Counted from the first letter of the stretch, positions 1-12,982 are shown. The stretch: 64,000 bases of DNA from Gonocerus acuteangulatus (GCA_946811695.1 OX328123.1:123925896-123989895); one strand, 5' to 3'. A program made the numbers and translations. The notes: generated by a model not told the origin, from the sequence alone.

Positions 1-180
1 ACTTCCTGGAATAAGAAAGATCTTGAAAATACATTCTTAATAACTCCCGCAACTTATTATCTTCTTAGAGGGAGATTCTTATCAAACACTTTGATGAATT
101 TGATACATTTATTGGTACAATAGACTATGACGAACTTTAAGATTTAAGCTGGAATATTTCATTATTATATACATTAAATT

Positions 181-199
181 ATATATATATATATATGTA

Positions 200-240
<41 letters not shown>
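181..240. repeat. (AT)n microsatellite
   Basis: About 60 bases of nearly pure AT inside the left inverted-repeat arm. The matching site in the right arm is much shorter, so this tract has changed length since the arms arose. Confidence 0.95.
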
Positions 241-243
<3 letters not shown>

Positions 244-330
244 CTTTATATTTGGATTTATTTTCAATTCATGTACATTACCTATCATTTATTTTTGCAT
301 TTTATTGTTTTAGTATTATTTAAGTTAATT

Positions 331-479
331 GGGGTCTCCCCGTAGTCTAACGCATTAGATTCTCGTGTTGATAGTGAGTTCGTTTCCCACCGGTGGAATT
401 TCCTCATCTAACGGCTCGTTGAGAAAGTTCCTGGCTGTTCCCTGGATGTCGGTGCTAATGGCTCAGATGTCAGAGAAAT
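331..479 (+). mobile_element. SINE-A (tRNA-derived), worn copy
   Basis: The head GGGGTCTCCCCGTAGTCTAA resembles a tRNA A-box region and GAGTTCGTTTCCC a decayed B box. The body (TTTCCTCATCT, then TGGATGTCGG and GTGCTAATGGC) matches the other SINE-A copies in the window. A possible 7-bp target duplication GTTAATT lies at 324-330 and 480-486. The A-rich tail is nearly gone. SINEs of this kind are copied by the machinery of a LINE and encode no protein. Confidence 0.75.
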
Positions 480-486
480 GTTAATT

Positions 487-719
487 TTTACGTTATCTTA
501 ATATCTAACTTCCCATGTTACATAAATATATAACATACGTGTAGTATTTCTAAAATGTAACATGTAGAAAAAAAAATCTCACATTGTACGGTCACTGTAA
601 TGTGGAAAAAAAATTCCAGAAACTTTGGGGATGGTCTCTTACCGGTTTAACTTTCGGGCAGGCGCGGCTAATCTGTGAGATGAAGTGCTTAGTTTTTGGA
701 AGGTTTAAGAGGGATTTTC

Positions 720-784
<65 letters not shown>

Positions 785-1169
785 CTCGATTTTGTGATGA
801 TAATATATAGTTGCAGATTTACCAAAGTTTTCACACCTTACCTGCTTGTTCATTTTATTTACTAATTGAAATTTTACTTTGTATATTACTACTATTGGTT
901 AATTATAAAAAACATACTTCTATTTTACAAATATGAGTGATGTACTCAGTTGCATAAGATACGTGATATACTGTCAACATTCATATGAAAATACTGTTTA
1001 ATTTAAAGGATAAAGAAAACTTAGTAAGAATATGTAAAATCTTCTTTATGGAATGATGTTTGAAGGAGGAGTTCAAATCCCCATAAAAGTATTGTTTCTT
1101 ATCTCAAAGATGAGGTGCACCCGACTGAGTTAGCATTAGTACCGCACCTGACCGAAGGTTAATATCGTG

Positions 1170-1201
<32 letters not shown>

Positions 1202-1202
1202 C

Positions 1203-1272
<70 letters not shown>

Positions 1273-1384
1273 TCAAAATTTAATGATCAGTGGATTATGA
1301 AACGTCAACAGAATGTTTTTCAACAATTTAGTATTGCTTTATGAGGTCAATGTCATAAGCGGATTGTCCGCTCTGTAGGAATAG
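487..1384. other. Unassigned AT-rich stretch with two (AT)n tracts
   Basis: No gene is supported. AT tracts occupy about 727-780 and 1170-1272. The longest frames here are translations of the AT tract. The piece 1090-1165 looks non-random but matches nothing else I recognise in the window. Confidence 0.6.
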
Positions 1385-2740
<1,356 letters not shown>

Positions 2741-3348
2741 TGATTGCAATAAAAATATATATATATATACGAAAACTACGATTTTTAATCTTTAATTAGT
2801 ATGATTTAGTAATTGTTATTTATCAATCACATTTTATCATGGCTATATCCGTCCAATCGTAGGACATAGTGTTGAGAACTCGGAGTTGTAGTAGAGGTTC
2901 CATTGAACCCGGGAACAGAGACTGACGGCTGCTCGAACCTAACACTCACACCGATGAGATGTACTCATGTGAGAGACTGCCACGGGCACCCACTCGACAC
3001 GTCACCGCTGCTCACAGACTTTTAAATTAAAACCAGTCGATATATCGATTCGACGATGAGCAAATAGATTCAATTAGGTGAAATGTCATCTTGAAATTCA
3101 TTACAGCTAAATTTGGAACAGTCAAATTCCTGTAGAAAATGAGCCAAAGATAAGTTTCATCTTGCAATTATACGATAAGGCTTCTAATACAATGGCACGG
3201 AATGACATTTGATGACAACTGTTGTTCTCTTGAAGCCAGTCCTGTGACCCTGAATGTATGTTACGATTTAAGCGCCTTTCCTCTCTATATATAAGTAGGA
3301 AAGCCCGCTCATAGCGTCGATATGTAGACGATATAAAAAAGTAATATA

Positions 3349-3350
<2 letters not shown>
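2741..3350. other. Unassigned spacer inside the inverted repeat
   Basis: The stretch 2860-3010 is richer in G+C than its surroundings but I find no domain, RNA or repeat relationship. AT repeats resume at 3351-3398 just before the right arm. Confidence 0.5.
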
Positions 3351-3398
<48 letters not shown>

Positions 3399-3657
3399 TA
3401 TGTGTGTGTGCAAAAATAAATGATAGGTAATGTATATGAATAGAAAATAAATCCAAATATAAAGATTATATATATATAATTTAATGTATATAATAATGAA
3501 ATATTCCAGCTTAATTCTTAAAGTTCGTCATAGTCTATTGTACCAATAAATGTATCAAATTCATCAAAGTGTTTGATAAGAATCTCCCTCTAAGAAGATA
3601 ATAAGTTGCGGGAGTTATTAAGAATGTATTTTCAAGATCTTTCTTATTCCAGGAAGT

Positions 3658-4408
3658 CTATTTATTGTTATTTTTATTTCTGTCAATTGATAACTATATA
3701 ATTCTTTAGTTTTTAATGTAATTTGTTTATTTATTATCTGGTTTTTAGAGCCCGCATCTCGAAGGATTTCTTCATATACTTGTTGGATGAATGCAATTTA
3801 TAAGACACATAAAAATCAAACAATAAATTTTAAACATTTGAGTGCACTATTAATACAACTAAAAGTAAAATTATTAATTTACTGGTCCTTCAATCAAATT
3901 TAGTGAATTCAGGAAGGTCAATAATACTGTAATTTACACTGTCGTATTATTTATTTCTACTTTGCGACACGTTTCGCAACGTTTTGGCACCTCTTCAGAG
4001 AAAGATATTTTAAATACACCAGCCTCATCCTCAACTTAAGGTGAAAAACCATCAACCAGTAGAGCCACGTTGAGAAATTTCACTGACTGAACGAATCCAA
4101 TATGGTGGAAAGTAGTCAGCTGGTCGATATATCAAGTGTTTAATGCTTATTTATAAATTAAATATAGTCATAAAACTGATTTTAAAATGAACATTTTTTA
4201 ACAATCCCTCTTTTTATGTATTTTATTTTTTTCTCAAATAAATTCATGAAATTAATTAAAGGTAATGCACCTTAATAGAATTGTTATTCATTTATTTCAT
4301 TTCATTTATTTAGTGGTTAATTATGATTACACTATATTTCTTTATTTCCCTAATATTCTAATCTTTTCAAAATCGACATTATGATTAAACTCTTATTTTA
4401 TAGAATGA
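3658..4408. other. Unassigned; contains a dispersed repeat fragment
   Basis: The segment around 4090-4135 (CCAATATGGTGGAAAGTAGT) recurs around 55245-55275, so it is part of a dispersed repeat of unknown type. No gene is seen. Confidence 0.5.
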
Positions 4409-4784
4409 ACAACTGTTATCTGGCGTGCACAGTAACATTATAATCTAATAACGCAAATCTGTAACTGTTTGGGTACACAGTTTCGAGCCCGTGACCTCCG
4501 AACTATGAAAACTAGACGATTACAACCTAACCTATGACAGTCCTCGGAAGACCTACATGTGTGCAGAGTGTGGACTTGTATAATGAAAAAAACATACAGA
4601 CAGTCAGCAGGTAGACGTTTTCGACCCAGCCTATGACACCCATCGTATAAAGACCCACCTGTGTGCCAAGTTTGGTCAAAATCGGTCAAACGGTGTCGGT
4701 TTTTGTAAGGAATAAACAGAGCGACAAACAGCTGATAGACCATTTTGACCAGGCCTCTGACACTCCCCGGATCAAGACCTATCT
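4409..4784 (-). mobile_element. Helitron-like element, decayed, cut by a TACAGGGTG element
   Basis: On the minus strand this matches the copy at 19292-19717. It has the repeated phrase built around TTTGACCGATTTTGACCAAA and CTTGATCCGGGGAGTGTCA, the late ACAGTTACAGATTTGCGTTA segment, and a worn terminus GCACGCCAGATAACAGTTGT in place of the CACGCCGGGTAACAGCTAGT form. About two and a half internal units of roughly 130 bp are visible. Its 5' end is interrupted at 4785 by the next element. Confidence 0.65.
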
Positions 4785-4785
4785 A

Positions 4786-5400
4786 TACAGGGTGATTCGG
4801 GTCTAAGTAGCCAAACTTTAGGAGTTGATTGTAGACATAATTTCCAACAAAAAATTTCATTTGACGTATGGTCCAATTCCGAAAGAAAAAGGAGCTATGC
4901 CCAATTTTCTGGTTTTTTTTAACGTAGTCATGTTTTTTAATGAATTAGGAAGGATTTCTCAAAAACTATTCAAGATAATGAAATTTGAATTATGCAGTCA
5001 TAAAATAGATAAAATGTCCTCTAAAAAAACATTAATTTAATTCAGTAAAACTATTGTTAAATGATACTTTCTGGACGTCCAATAACGCACTTCTCTTTTT
5101 ATCAATGAATCTGAGTTTTTTCGCGATTTTTTTCCTCAGCCCCCTAATGGACTAAAGAGTCAATACTTTCACGAAAACTTCTATATTTAGTAAGCATTAA
5201 ATCCATGTAAATGAAGTGGAGGTTTATTGAGGGATAAATTGAACGATTGGCTCCCTTTTGTCAAAAAAATGAGGAATGTAGTTTTGTTACATTCAAATAC
5301 CTTGTGTGAAGAAATTAAAAATTATTCATTTTTTATTGGCCAAACTGTGGAAATCCATTGTCCAGTCCGGAAGCAATAAAAAGTGACTGAGGGTCCCTAA
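4786..5400 (+). mobile_element. TACAGGGTG-type repeat (TA-flanked DNA element, class uncertain)
   Basis: It begins TACAGGGTGATTCGGGTCTA after a TA-rich flank and aligns along most of its length with the minus-strand copy at 30790-31810: AAGTAGCCAAAC, ATAATTTCCAACAAAAAA, AATGAAGTGGA, ACCTTGTGTGAAGAAAT and TCCAGTCC occur in the same order. The start and TA context are typical of short Tc1/mariner-like non-autonomous elements, but no matching right terminus was found, so the class is inferred. Confidence 0.6.
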
Positions 5401-5497
5401 GCCCCAAAGAACAAAACGTATTAAAATATACCTCTCTATTTATATATATATATTTATGTGTAGATCCTAAGTTGAAAACTAAGATGCTAAGATGTTC

Positions 5498-5862
5498 TAG
5501 GTAGTTGGTAACAGCTTATTCAGTCTTCAATTATTTTATATTACATTTTTGTTGTGGAAACGTTTCGGCTATAAGCCATTTGCAATGCAATTGTCTGTGA
5601 AGTACAATTAATTATACTGTTTAGGATATTAAATTAAAATATAAACAAATAATAAACATAAAAATTAGACTACATTAGTATACTTTAATTTTTATGTTTA
5701 TTATTTGTTTATATTTTAACTTAATATCCTAACCAGTATAATTAATTGTACTTCACAGACAATTGCATTGCAAATGGCTTATAGCCGAAACGTTTCCACA
5801 ACAAAAATGTAATATAAAATACAAAACAATTGAAGACTGAATAAGCTGTTACCAACTACCTA
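5498..5862. mobile_element. Foldback element: 365-bp near-perfect hairpin
   Basis: TAGGTAGTTGGTAACAGCTT at 5498 is mirrored by its reverse complement ending at 5862. The arms run 5498-5667 and 5686-5862 around a loop of about 18 bases, with only a few mismatches and small gaps. Each arm contains GTGGAAACGTTTCGGCTATA. The arm length and tiny loop fit a foldback or snap-back insertion, or a palindromic duplication. No coding sequence is present. Confidence 0.85.
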
Positions 5863-6519
5863 TATATATACATACATACACTACGCCACAAATTCGCCTT
5901 GGGAAGGAAGGAAAAAAGCTAAATTCTGTAAATCTATATTATAAAACTATCAGTTAGAATAATAAATAGATAAAAACAAGCCTAAGCGTGTTATAAACAT
6001 AACTTTTGAGATATACCGCCTTATTTGTAGTCAATTGGTGCAGCCGTTCCTCCTTTACTGTTAGGCCTTTTATAGGGCATAAACCATTTAATAGAATCTA
6101 AATCCTCCCCAAATAAGCCAACCTCTAGTAAATGCAACCCTCTGATATAATTTCAACCGCTCCCCCCCCCCCCCCCGGCTAATTAGCCCGGAAGGGAATA
6201 TATGTAATAAAAACATTAAACCTAACTCCACCCTTAGGGTTGCTCCTATGTTTCATGGGGCTATTATATGAGTTATAGTAATTTTTATGAATAACAAGTA
6301 CCGTTCGTCTACGGAGTTATTTACTTTTGGAATGATGGTTTGATGCCTTAAATATTTACTGACATTCGAATGTTGGTTTTGTAGGAAACCTATCAATTAT
6401 CACGTTTCTTCATTTCTTACTGGGAAAACAGAACAATGTCAACCCGATTCCGGATTTAGTGAAATGCTAAGTTGTTGACGTTTAATAACCCTTAGATCAT
6501 GGTAAAACCGATCGCTCAA

Positions 6520-6579
<60 letters not shown>

Positions 6580-6584
6580 ATAAT
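5863..6584. other. Unassigned; C15 run and (AT)n tract
   Basis: A run of 15 C lies at 6162-6176 and an AT tract at 6523-6576. I see no gene or recognisable element. Confidence 0.6.
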
Positions 6585-6585
6585 C

Positions 6586-6720
6586 AGGGTGTCCCGAATA
6601 TAAATGGCAACACTTCAGGAATGTATAGGGGACCAAAAAACTAAGACAAAAAGTGCTTCAGAGATTTCGATTTTGCTTCGTTTTGGAGAAAATCGCAAAC
6701 AAACAAGCAAAAGGAATTTG
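6586..6720 (+). repeat. CAGGGTG-type repeat fragment
   Basis: CAGGGTGTCCCGAATATAAA follows an AT tract, as in the TACAGGGTG elements, and is followed by AGATTTCGATTTTGC and GGAGAAAATCGCAAACAAAC. It is probably a relative, but the body is not the same family. Confidence 0.4.
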
Positions 6721-6881
6721 TACTTATTTATGTACAATTGTGTTGGAAATAAATTGTCACTCTAAATTATTTCAAGAAACCAATTACCAAAATTCAATCT
6801 CTTGACAAAACGGTACGGGAAGCGATTATCATCTATAAATGTTACTCATATCGCCTTCCGCGATATATGTGTATATATATA

Positions 6882-6930
<49 letters not shown>

Positions 6931-7047
6931 TTAATTTATATGTGAGGACCCGCATCGAAAGCGATTCCCACAAATACAGATATAAAACGGACATACATGT
7001 TCATACAGAAAAATGGTAATTATAAATCCTTAATAATTAACATTTGT

Positions 7048-7097
<50 letters not shown>

Positions 7098-7100
7098 GTG
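6721..7100. other. Unassigned with two (AT)n tracts
   Basis: AT tracts lie at about 6862-6930 and 7053-7091. Nothing else is recognised. Confidence 0.6.
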
Positions 7101-7352
7101 GTGACGTTAGCTCAGTGGTAGAGCACTGGACTAATACGCTTGAGGACCTGAGTACAAATCGCGAGCGAACGAAAAGATTTTTATCTTTATTTTATTGCTT
7201 TTCGTTCGTGGGTTGGATTTGGCCTCCCAGACTGTCCCTAGGCCAGCCCATCCTTTAATTAATTAATGGGTACCTGCAAAGGGGAAAATCAGTCGGCCGG
7301 AACATAGTACTGACCACACTATCTCCGTAGTGCCGTATGGTTATGAATCAGA
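7101..7352 (+). mobile_element. SINE-B (tRNA-derived), single copy
   Basis: The head GTTAGCTCAGTGGTAGAGCA is a near-canonical tRNA A-box region. GAGTACAAATCG about 40 bases later is a degraded B box. The tRNA-like head is followed by an unrelated body of about 180 bases (TTTGGCCTCCCAGACTGTCC, then GTCGGCCGGAACATAGTACT) and then an (AT)n tract. An unrelated body behind a tRNA head is the hallmark of a SINE. I see no second copy here. Confidence 0.65.
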
Positions 7353-7358
7353 CACATA

Positions 7359-7419
<61 letters not shown>

Positions 7420-7450
7420 AGCGCGCGCACATACACACACAAGCACGCGA

Positions 7451-7494
<44 letters not shown>
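7353..7494. repeat. (AT)n followed by (CA)n microsatellite
   Basis: AT repeats run 7353-7413, then CA-rich sequence with a pure (AC)n run at about 7454-7494. Frames across this interval are repeat translations. Confidence 0.95.
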
Positions 7495-7496
<2 letters not shown>

Positions 7497-8319
7497 CGCG
7501 TGCTTAGTTTCCTTACCGTGTAAATTTTTTTTTAATAACTTTTTTTTTTATGTGCTAAAATTCTTCCTTAACTAATCAAAAATTATATCCAACAGTGTTT
7601 ATGTGAAGACAATTTTTTAAATGGTCAAAAAATATTATTTTCCGAGTGAAATCCCGATACTGAGAGAACGCGGTCCATATTTGAATATATTTTTTTGAGC
7701 GAGCTTCGATGGGTCCCTTTTTAATTCTTTTTTTTTTATCCTCCTTTAATGCATTTCAAAACTAAAACCTATTTTTTTGTCTTTATTACAAGAAAGTATG
7801 AAACAAATTAAATAGGAAAGACATTTCATAACATTAAACTTTAAAGTCGTTTTCTCAAAACTATGTTTTTCAAATCGGGCGATACTCTGGGGTCCTCAAT
7901 ATTTGCCCGATCAACTTCAAATTTTAACTGCAGCTTTCTCATGATATTTTCTAGAAAAGTACACAGGATTTTATCGATTCATTGAATTATAATGATTTTT
8001 GACGGAATTTTTAATAGAAAATGAATAATTGTCCACCATTTTCGAAAAAATTAATATTTCTTAAAAATTCTTCGTACTTTATTAGATTTAACCTTCTTCT
8101 TTCGAAATAATTTTAGTTTTTCGTTCTAGATTAAATATGGCCGCCTGCAGACTATCGCCCGTGAAAAAAGACCGCCATTATTTTTTCAAAGAATTGAAAC
8201 TTTTTTTTTTTTTTGGATACTTTAACATCCCATATAAAACGTTTGATATAAAGAATTGAAAAATATTAATTTTTTGGTTATTTATAATTTCAAGAAAATT
8301 AATTTGATTTTGACCGCAC
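7495..8319. other. Unassigned AT-rich stretch
   Basis: Sequence around 7860-8160 (for example AAATCGGGCGATACTCTGGG) looks like old repeat DNA, but I found no partner in the window and no coding frame. Confidence 0.4.
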
Positions 8320-8990
8320 AAGTTAGTATTACCCCTTAAGGAGCAGATTCCGCCGGCCAGAACACTGTTTTCGTGGGCACAATTCGCGCGAAACAAATCG
8401 TAACGCTTAAGATTTTGCGTATACATGCTTGTATATACACTTTTTGTTGGTTTCTTAACGTATAAAACGAATGGAACCAAGGAGAAATCCGTAAGTGTTT
8501 TTGATAAAAGTAAATAGAACTAATTTTCCTTATTAATTCCTCTTTGGGCAAAAAAAAACTAGGGATTCATTTGGAACATTTTTTTATATATGTTTGATGT
8601 TCATAAAATCTAAGATATTAAAATGGTGGTCAAGTTTGGAGTTAAAGAAGTTTTAGAAAAAAATAATGTTATTAACAGCTATTAGTACTTTTGGGATCTT
8701 CGTATACATTATTAATTATCAAGAAAACGGTTGGTAAGTGGACAGTAACCATTCAAAAGCGCAGTAAATGTTCTGCTTAAACAACACCGCAGATACAGAA
8801 ATACATTAAGAATGTTCTTAAGAAATTTTCAATTGGACGATGTCAGGCGGAGAAATAAGTGCATAAACCAGGAAAGTGTAGGTTTGTTTGCTTAGAACGG
8901 TTCATTACGTTTGTTTTGTTCAATGTTTTACTGATTTTTATTTTTGTAATTGATTTTATCAGTAAAATTAATTTACTAATATACGAGATC
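8320..8990 (-). mobile_element. CGCGCTAA-family repeat, strongly diverged copy
   Basis: Read on the minus strand, the blocks follow the same order as in 44905-46970: the CACAATTCGCGCGAAACAAA block (8379), CTTCGTATACATTATTAAT (8699), GAAAACGGTTGG (8725) and GGAGAAATAAGTGCATAAA (8849). Both termini are lost. The 100- and 71-codon minus-strand frames at 8178-8551 lie within or next to this repeat and are not credible genes. Confidence 0.6.
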
Positions 8991-9026
8991 ATTAAAATGA
9001 GAACGAATTATGGTTGTTTTTAAAAG

Positions 9027-9087
9027 AGCTTTGCGAGTAGAAGTTTAAAAGGCTCACTTAGCCTTTTAAACTTCTACTCGCAAAGCT
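9027..9087. repeat. 28-bp perfect inverted repeat at the truncated 5' end of a LINE
   Basis: AGCTTTGCGAGTAGAAGTTT at 9027 starts a 28-base arm whose exact reverse complement is 9060-9087, with a 5-base loop. The right arm reads in frame into the LINE pseudogene that follows, so the left arm is an inverted copy of LINE sequence. This fits 5' inversion during target-primed reverse transcription. Confidence 0.8.
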
Positions 9088-9885
9088 AATTGTTGGAGTG
9101 AAAGGTGGAGAATACAAATCAACGCACAAAAATGTTAACAGGATACATTCACTCTTAACCGGAGATCATGCCCTTCTGTCTACATCAATGACACTCCACT
9201 GCCAGAATCAAATGAGGTTCGATATCTAGGATTATACCTTGACAGCCGACTGACATGGAACCCTCACACGAGACTGAAAAGACAGGAACTGAACAGAAGA
9301 TATGGACAACTTAGACGACTCCCTGGACCCTCATCTAAATATCGATACAGAACAAACTAACGATATACGAATCAATAATTTGACCTATATGGACATAAGG
9401 ACTTGAACTCTGGGATCTGCAAAAACATCAACAGAATACAGGCATTTTAGTCAAAAGTTCTCCGAAAAATTGTTAATACCCCTTTCTTCGTCTCCAACAA
9501 AACCCTTCACAATGACCTTAACATCGCATTTGTCCTCGTCCTCGCTAAAACCCGTTTCCAAGTGTTCCATTCCAAATTGTCTCACTATCCTAATCCTGAA
9601 GGTCTATCCTTATCATCCCAATCCCATCCAGACAATCCTCCCAGGCGGCTTAAGAGACAGTGGCCCCGAGATAATTTACCTTTCTGATCATATAGGGATC
9701 ATTAAAATATTTGTTTAGACAGCTCTGGAAGTGCCAACAATGGTTGGCTTCATTCACATTTTGTATTCTTTTTATTTTATTTTATTTTTCCCATTTTTAT
9801 CAATTTGTACATACAAATCTGTATCAACACACTTGATAATTGTACTTTCATAATTGTGTAGATTTAAAATAAACATATATTAAAT

Positions 9886-9928
<43 letters not shown>
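9060..9928 (+). pseudogene. Jockey-type non-LTR retrotransposon, 3' end of reverse-transcriptase ORF plus poly(A)
   Basis: Translation on the plus strand gives the region just past the polymerase palm of Jockey-like reverse transcriptases: INDTPLPESNEVRYLGLYLD and SRLTWNPHTRLKRQ, then RIQAF, SKVLRKIVNTPFFVSNKTLH and NDLNIAFV, and finally PPRRLKRQWPRD near the C-terminus. The YLGL-LD-LTW block and the order of the blocks are characteristic of the clade. At least four in-frame stops are present, so it is dead. After the coding part comes a 3' UTR of about 200 bases and 39 consecutive A at 9890-9928, so this is a 5'-truncated retrotransposed copy. The 5' end carries the inverted 28-bp arm described separately. 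I could not identify a target-site duplication. Confidence 0.85.
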
Positions 9929-9930
<2 letters not shown>

Positions 9931-10533
9931 GAGTAATTGAAGCTACTGTAAGTATTTAGTACATAATGGCGTCTAAATTTCAATCACCTTCATGAAAGAA
10001 GGTGATTACCGTTTTTACAAAATACTAATTAGGTACACTTATATGTTATAGCTTTCGCCAACACTTCAAGATTCTTGACATCTTAGCTGTTGCCACAACA
10101 ACAGAGAAAATATTAACAGACAATCCTGAGGAAGTTATATAGTAGAAGGAGGGTGCTAGGGACAGCTATGAACGACACCGACCCCTCGTATAAAGACAAG
10201 CGGCCTGGAAGTGAGTTGATGGCTACTAAAGTGCGCACACACTCCGAATCTGGTCATAAACTTAATCCAGGCTTGGTCTACCCTTGATAACAACCCCACC
10301 AATCACAGCTCGAGCTAGTACGTGCCGTAACAACGGCAGGCCTTAATGTAAAAACTAAAAGGATATGAGTTTCCTGTAAGAAAATGCTACTGAAATACAA
10401 TCTTACGTAGAAAAAAAAAATAAAATAAAAAAAACCTTAGCACAATGGAGCTGCATAACTCAACAAATTCCTCAGAAGGTAGATAGCGAAAAGTCCATTC
10501 GTGAATAATTTCCTTACAATAACTTATATAAAT
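9929..10533. other. Unassigned; small hairpin at 9982-10007
   Basis: AATCACCTTC and GAAGGTGATT form a 10-bp stem with a 6-base loop. The stretch 10130-10340 has fairly high G+C but no recognisable frame or element. Confidence 0.5.
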
Positions 10534-10903
10534 AAAAAGTCCGACTCGCAGGAACTCCATAATCTTAGCGCGGTTTCGTTCGTATCCCTAGTCTAATTTT
10601 GAAAGATTAAAATGGAAATAGTTATTATTTTGGCTCCACCTTTCTTGAAAGGTCTTGATTTATGAACTTACCTGGATGGGTCAGCCAACCCCAGAATGGC
10701 CCCCACTTATAGTAACTTATAGTTCGAATCTCTCTCCTGGAAATCTATATTTCTAACAATAAATTTTTTTTCTTATTTTACTTAATCTGTTTTATTGTCA
10801 AATACATTATCCAACTATAAGCAATTAAAAAATAACAAGTAATAAAAACGGACAAAAAGTACCGTTCGAATAAACGAAATCAATTACTTCAAAGTTTAAG
10901 CTT

Positions 10904-10904
<1 letters not shown>
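10534..10904 (+). mobile_element. CGCGCTAA-family repeat, left part only
   Basis: The left terminus AAAAAGTCCGACTCGCAGGA is followed by TCTTAGCGCGGTTTCGTTCG, GGTCTTGATTTATGAACTTA and CATTATCCAACTATAAGCAA, as in the copy at 24261. It is cut off at about 10904 by the (AT)n start of the next Helitron-like element. Confidence 0.75.
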
Positions 10905-10963
<59 letters not shown>

Positions 10964-11363
10964 CACGTGTCTGTCTGTTTTTCTGTTTGTTTGTTCCTTA
11001 TACAAATCTACACCGTTTGACCGATTTTGACCAAACTTGGAATAATGGTAGGTCTTGATACGAGAAATCTCCTAGGCTAGGTCAAAAAAATCTACCAGCT
11101 GTCTGTCTGTATGTTTGTCCCTTATACAAATCCACACCGTTAGACCAATTTTTACGAAACTTGGTATACATATATGTCTTGATACGGGGGGGTGTTATAG
11201 GTTAGGTCAAAGTCCTCTAGGACTCACAGTTGGGAGGCCACGGGTTCATAACGGTTACAGATTCGTGTTATTAGATTTTAATAATACTTATTTGGTTTCT
11301 AATTTATTTAGGCTTTTCTATATGCAGAAAGTAGGTGTAGCATGGCACGCCGGGTAACGGCTA

Positions 11364-11364
<1 letters not shown>
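10905..11364 (+). mobile_element. Helitron-like element with (AT)n-expanded 5' end
   Basis: After an AT tract at 10905-10960 the sequence follows the 19292-19717 element: CACGTGTCTGTCTGTTT, two tandem units of about 127 bp each carrying a GACC-ATTTTTGAC-like block and CTTGATACG, then GTTATTAGATTTTAATAATA. It ends CACGCCGGGTAACGGCTAG followed by T. The CTAG end with a following T and no target duplication fit Helitron termini. No helicase is encoded, so it is non-autonomous. Confidence 0.7.
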
Positions 11365-11433
<69 letters not shown>

Positions 11434-11708
11434 GTTCTTCTATTCTATAAATTTATTTTTTAATGTTCCTTATTTGGATATTAATTTTTATTTGCACTAA
11501 CTATGAGCACATTTATTATATAACTGTTTAATGGAGCAGGTTTTTTATTCTGTGAATATATATTACATATATAAACTGCATGCTGGTTCAGATATTTACT
11601 TTATTACTCAGAGTCATACTTTTACAGTTTAACTTTGATTGATTTTTCTTTATTTTTATTTTATATAATATAAAGTATTCGTAGTATGGCAAGCCGGGTA
11701 ACAGCTAG
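11365..11708 (+). mobile_element. (AT)n tract and second Helitron-like 3' end
   Basis: AT repeats run 11365-11429. The interval ends AGCCGGGTAACAGCTAG followed by T, the same terminus as the preceding element, with GTAGTATGGCA upstream. The roughly 250 bases between show no internal units. It is a worn or rearranged relative placed directly after the first. Confidence 0.5.
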
Positions 11709-12220
11709 TAAATACATCAAAGGTCAGCCGGAAATAAATATTATTGAAAAGGCAATACTGGACAGGTTCGCCGAGAAAAGTGATAATTTTTCATGACTTT
11801 TTTTAGAGTTTAAGAAAAAACTGTCACTTCCTCTACATTTTTTTTTGTAAACTAGTTTTGGAAGGTCAAGCATCTATTTATAGAGGTAGAGAATCATTGC
11901 AATTATTGGCTGTCTTTAAAATAATAATTATTATTGAAGCAATATATAATTATGCGGTGTCCCGATTGGGACGTGATAACTTTAGCACGTTATTATTCTG
12001 CACGTCATTTGTAGTTCATGCACATTCTAAGAAAAGAGCATTCTACCTGAACATGTAGTAGAGCTACTCAAGCTTTTGTCTATTTAAAAACTACTGTTTT
12101 GTTTTGTTTTTTATTAAAAATTGTGATTTTAGATTAATGTGTCGTAAATAAAGAACACATTTTTACAATCTACATTACATTTTCCATACGAAAAACCCAT
12201 TATTGAAATAATGCCATGTC
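11709..12220. other. Unassigned AT-rich stretch
   Basis: No gene or known element is seen. The 66-codon frame at 11858-12058 has no recognisable motif. Confidence 0.5.
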
Positions 12221-12370
12221 GCGGGAGATGGTGGGTTCGATCCCCACCGGCGCCAGACATTTTCTCATCTCAGGGCTCGCTGAGAAAATTCTTGGCTGCA
12301 CCCTGGATGTCGGCGCTAATAGCCATGATTTGTTGATGCGCCGTAAAAAAAAAAATAAAAAAAAAAAAAA
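12221..12370 (+). mobile_element. SINE-A, 5'-truncated, with target duplication
   Basis: It starts inside the tRNA-like head (GCGGGAGATGGTGGGTTCGA, with the B box GGTTCGATCCC). It continues through GCTCGCTGAGAAAATTC and CTGGATGTCGGCGCTAAT, and ends GATGCGCCGT plus an A-rich tail. AATGCCATGTC at 12210-12220 and AATACCATGTC at 12369-12379 form an 11-bp target duplication with one mismatch. Confidence 0.85.
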
Positions 12371-12379
12371 TACCATGTC

Positions 12380-12732
12380 AATTAAGAGCTATATTAAAAG
12401 CAATAAAGGTGTGAACTTATGATATTAGTGTTTTCTTAACTTATTCAATATTTTCTTAAATAGTTGCTGACTAAACATCTGACCTAAGTGATCTTATTTA
12501 ATTAATTTTTCATGTTTTTATGACAATTAAATCTAAATGTTTGGGTGGGGAGGCTGTAGCTTCGTTGGTTTGCTGGAATGAGAGAATTAGATCACATATT
12601 GTCCAGATAGTTTCCTAACCGCACGACAGAGAGCAGAGCTCTATAGGCCAGACTGTAGCCCTACCTACAATTCAGCAATGGAACTAAACTTCTCCAGGAT
12701 TTTCCATTATACACAATAATTCTACATCAGTC
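12380..12732. other. Unassigned
   Basis: No coding potential or repeat relationship recognised. Confidence 0.5.
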
Positions 12733-12922
12733 CAGGCAACGAATGCTTGAAAGCAGCTATAGATGGAAATTTTTGGAACACAATTTTTGACTTCGTAACT
12801 TTGTTTGGGCTGGATAGGAGGTAAACATATCAAAAGTCCTTGCCCGTAGCCTTTGTACCGGGGGGTCTTCAAGAATATATATAACTTTACTATTTTATGT
12901 ATTTTCCTTCAAACGTGAAAAC

Positions 12923-12980
<58 letters not shown>

Positions 12981-12982
12981 CT

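Noticed and set aside
584..865. 93-codon frame, and similar frames at 2359-2556, 12890-13072, 39581-39913 and 43632-43829
   Set aside because: They are open only because (AT)n translates as Ile-Tyr repeats.
2960..2990. Hammerhead-ribozyme-like GATGAG words
   Set aside because: No accompanying GAAA core or flanking helices could be arranged.
7101..7170. Possible functional tRNA
   Set aside because: The B box is degraded and the sequence continues into a SINE body.
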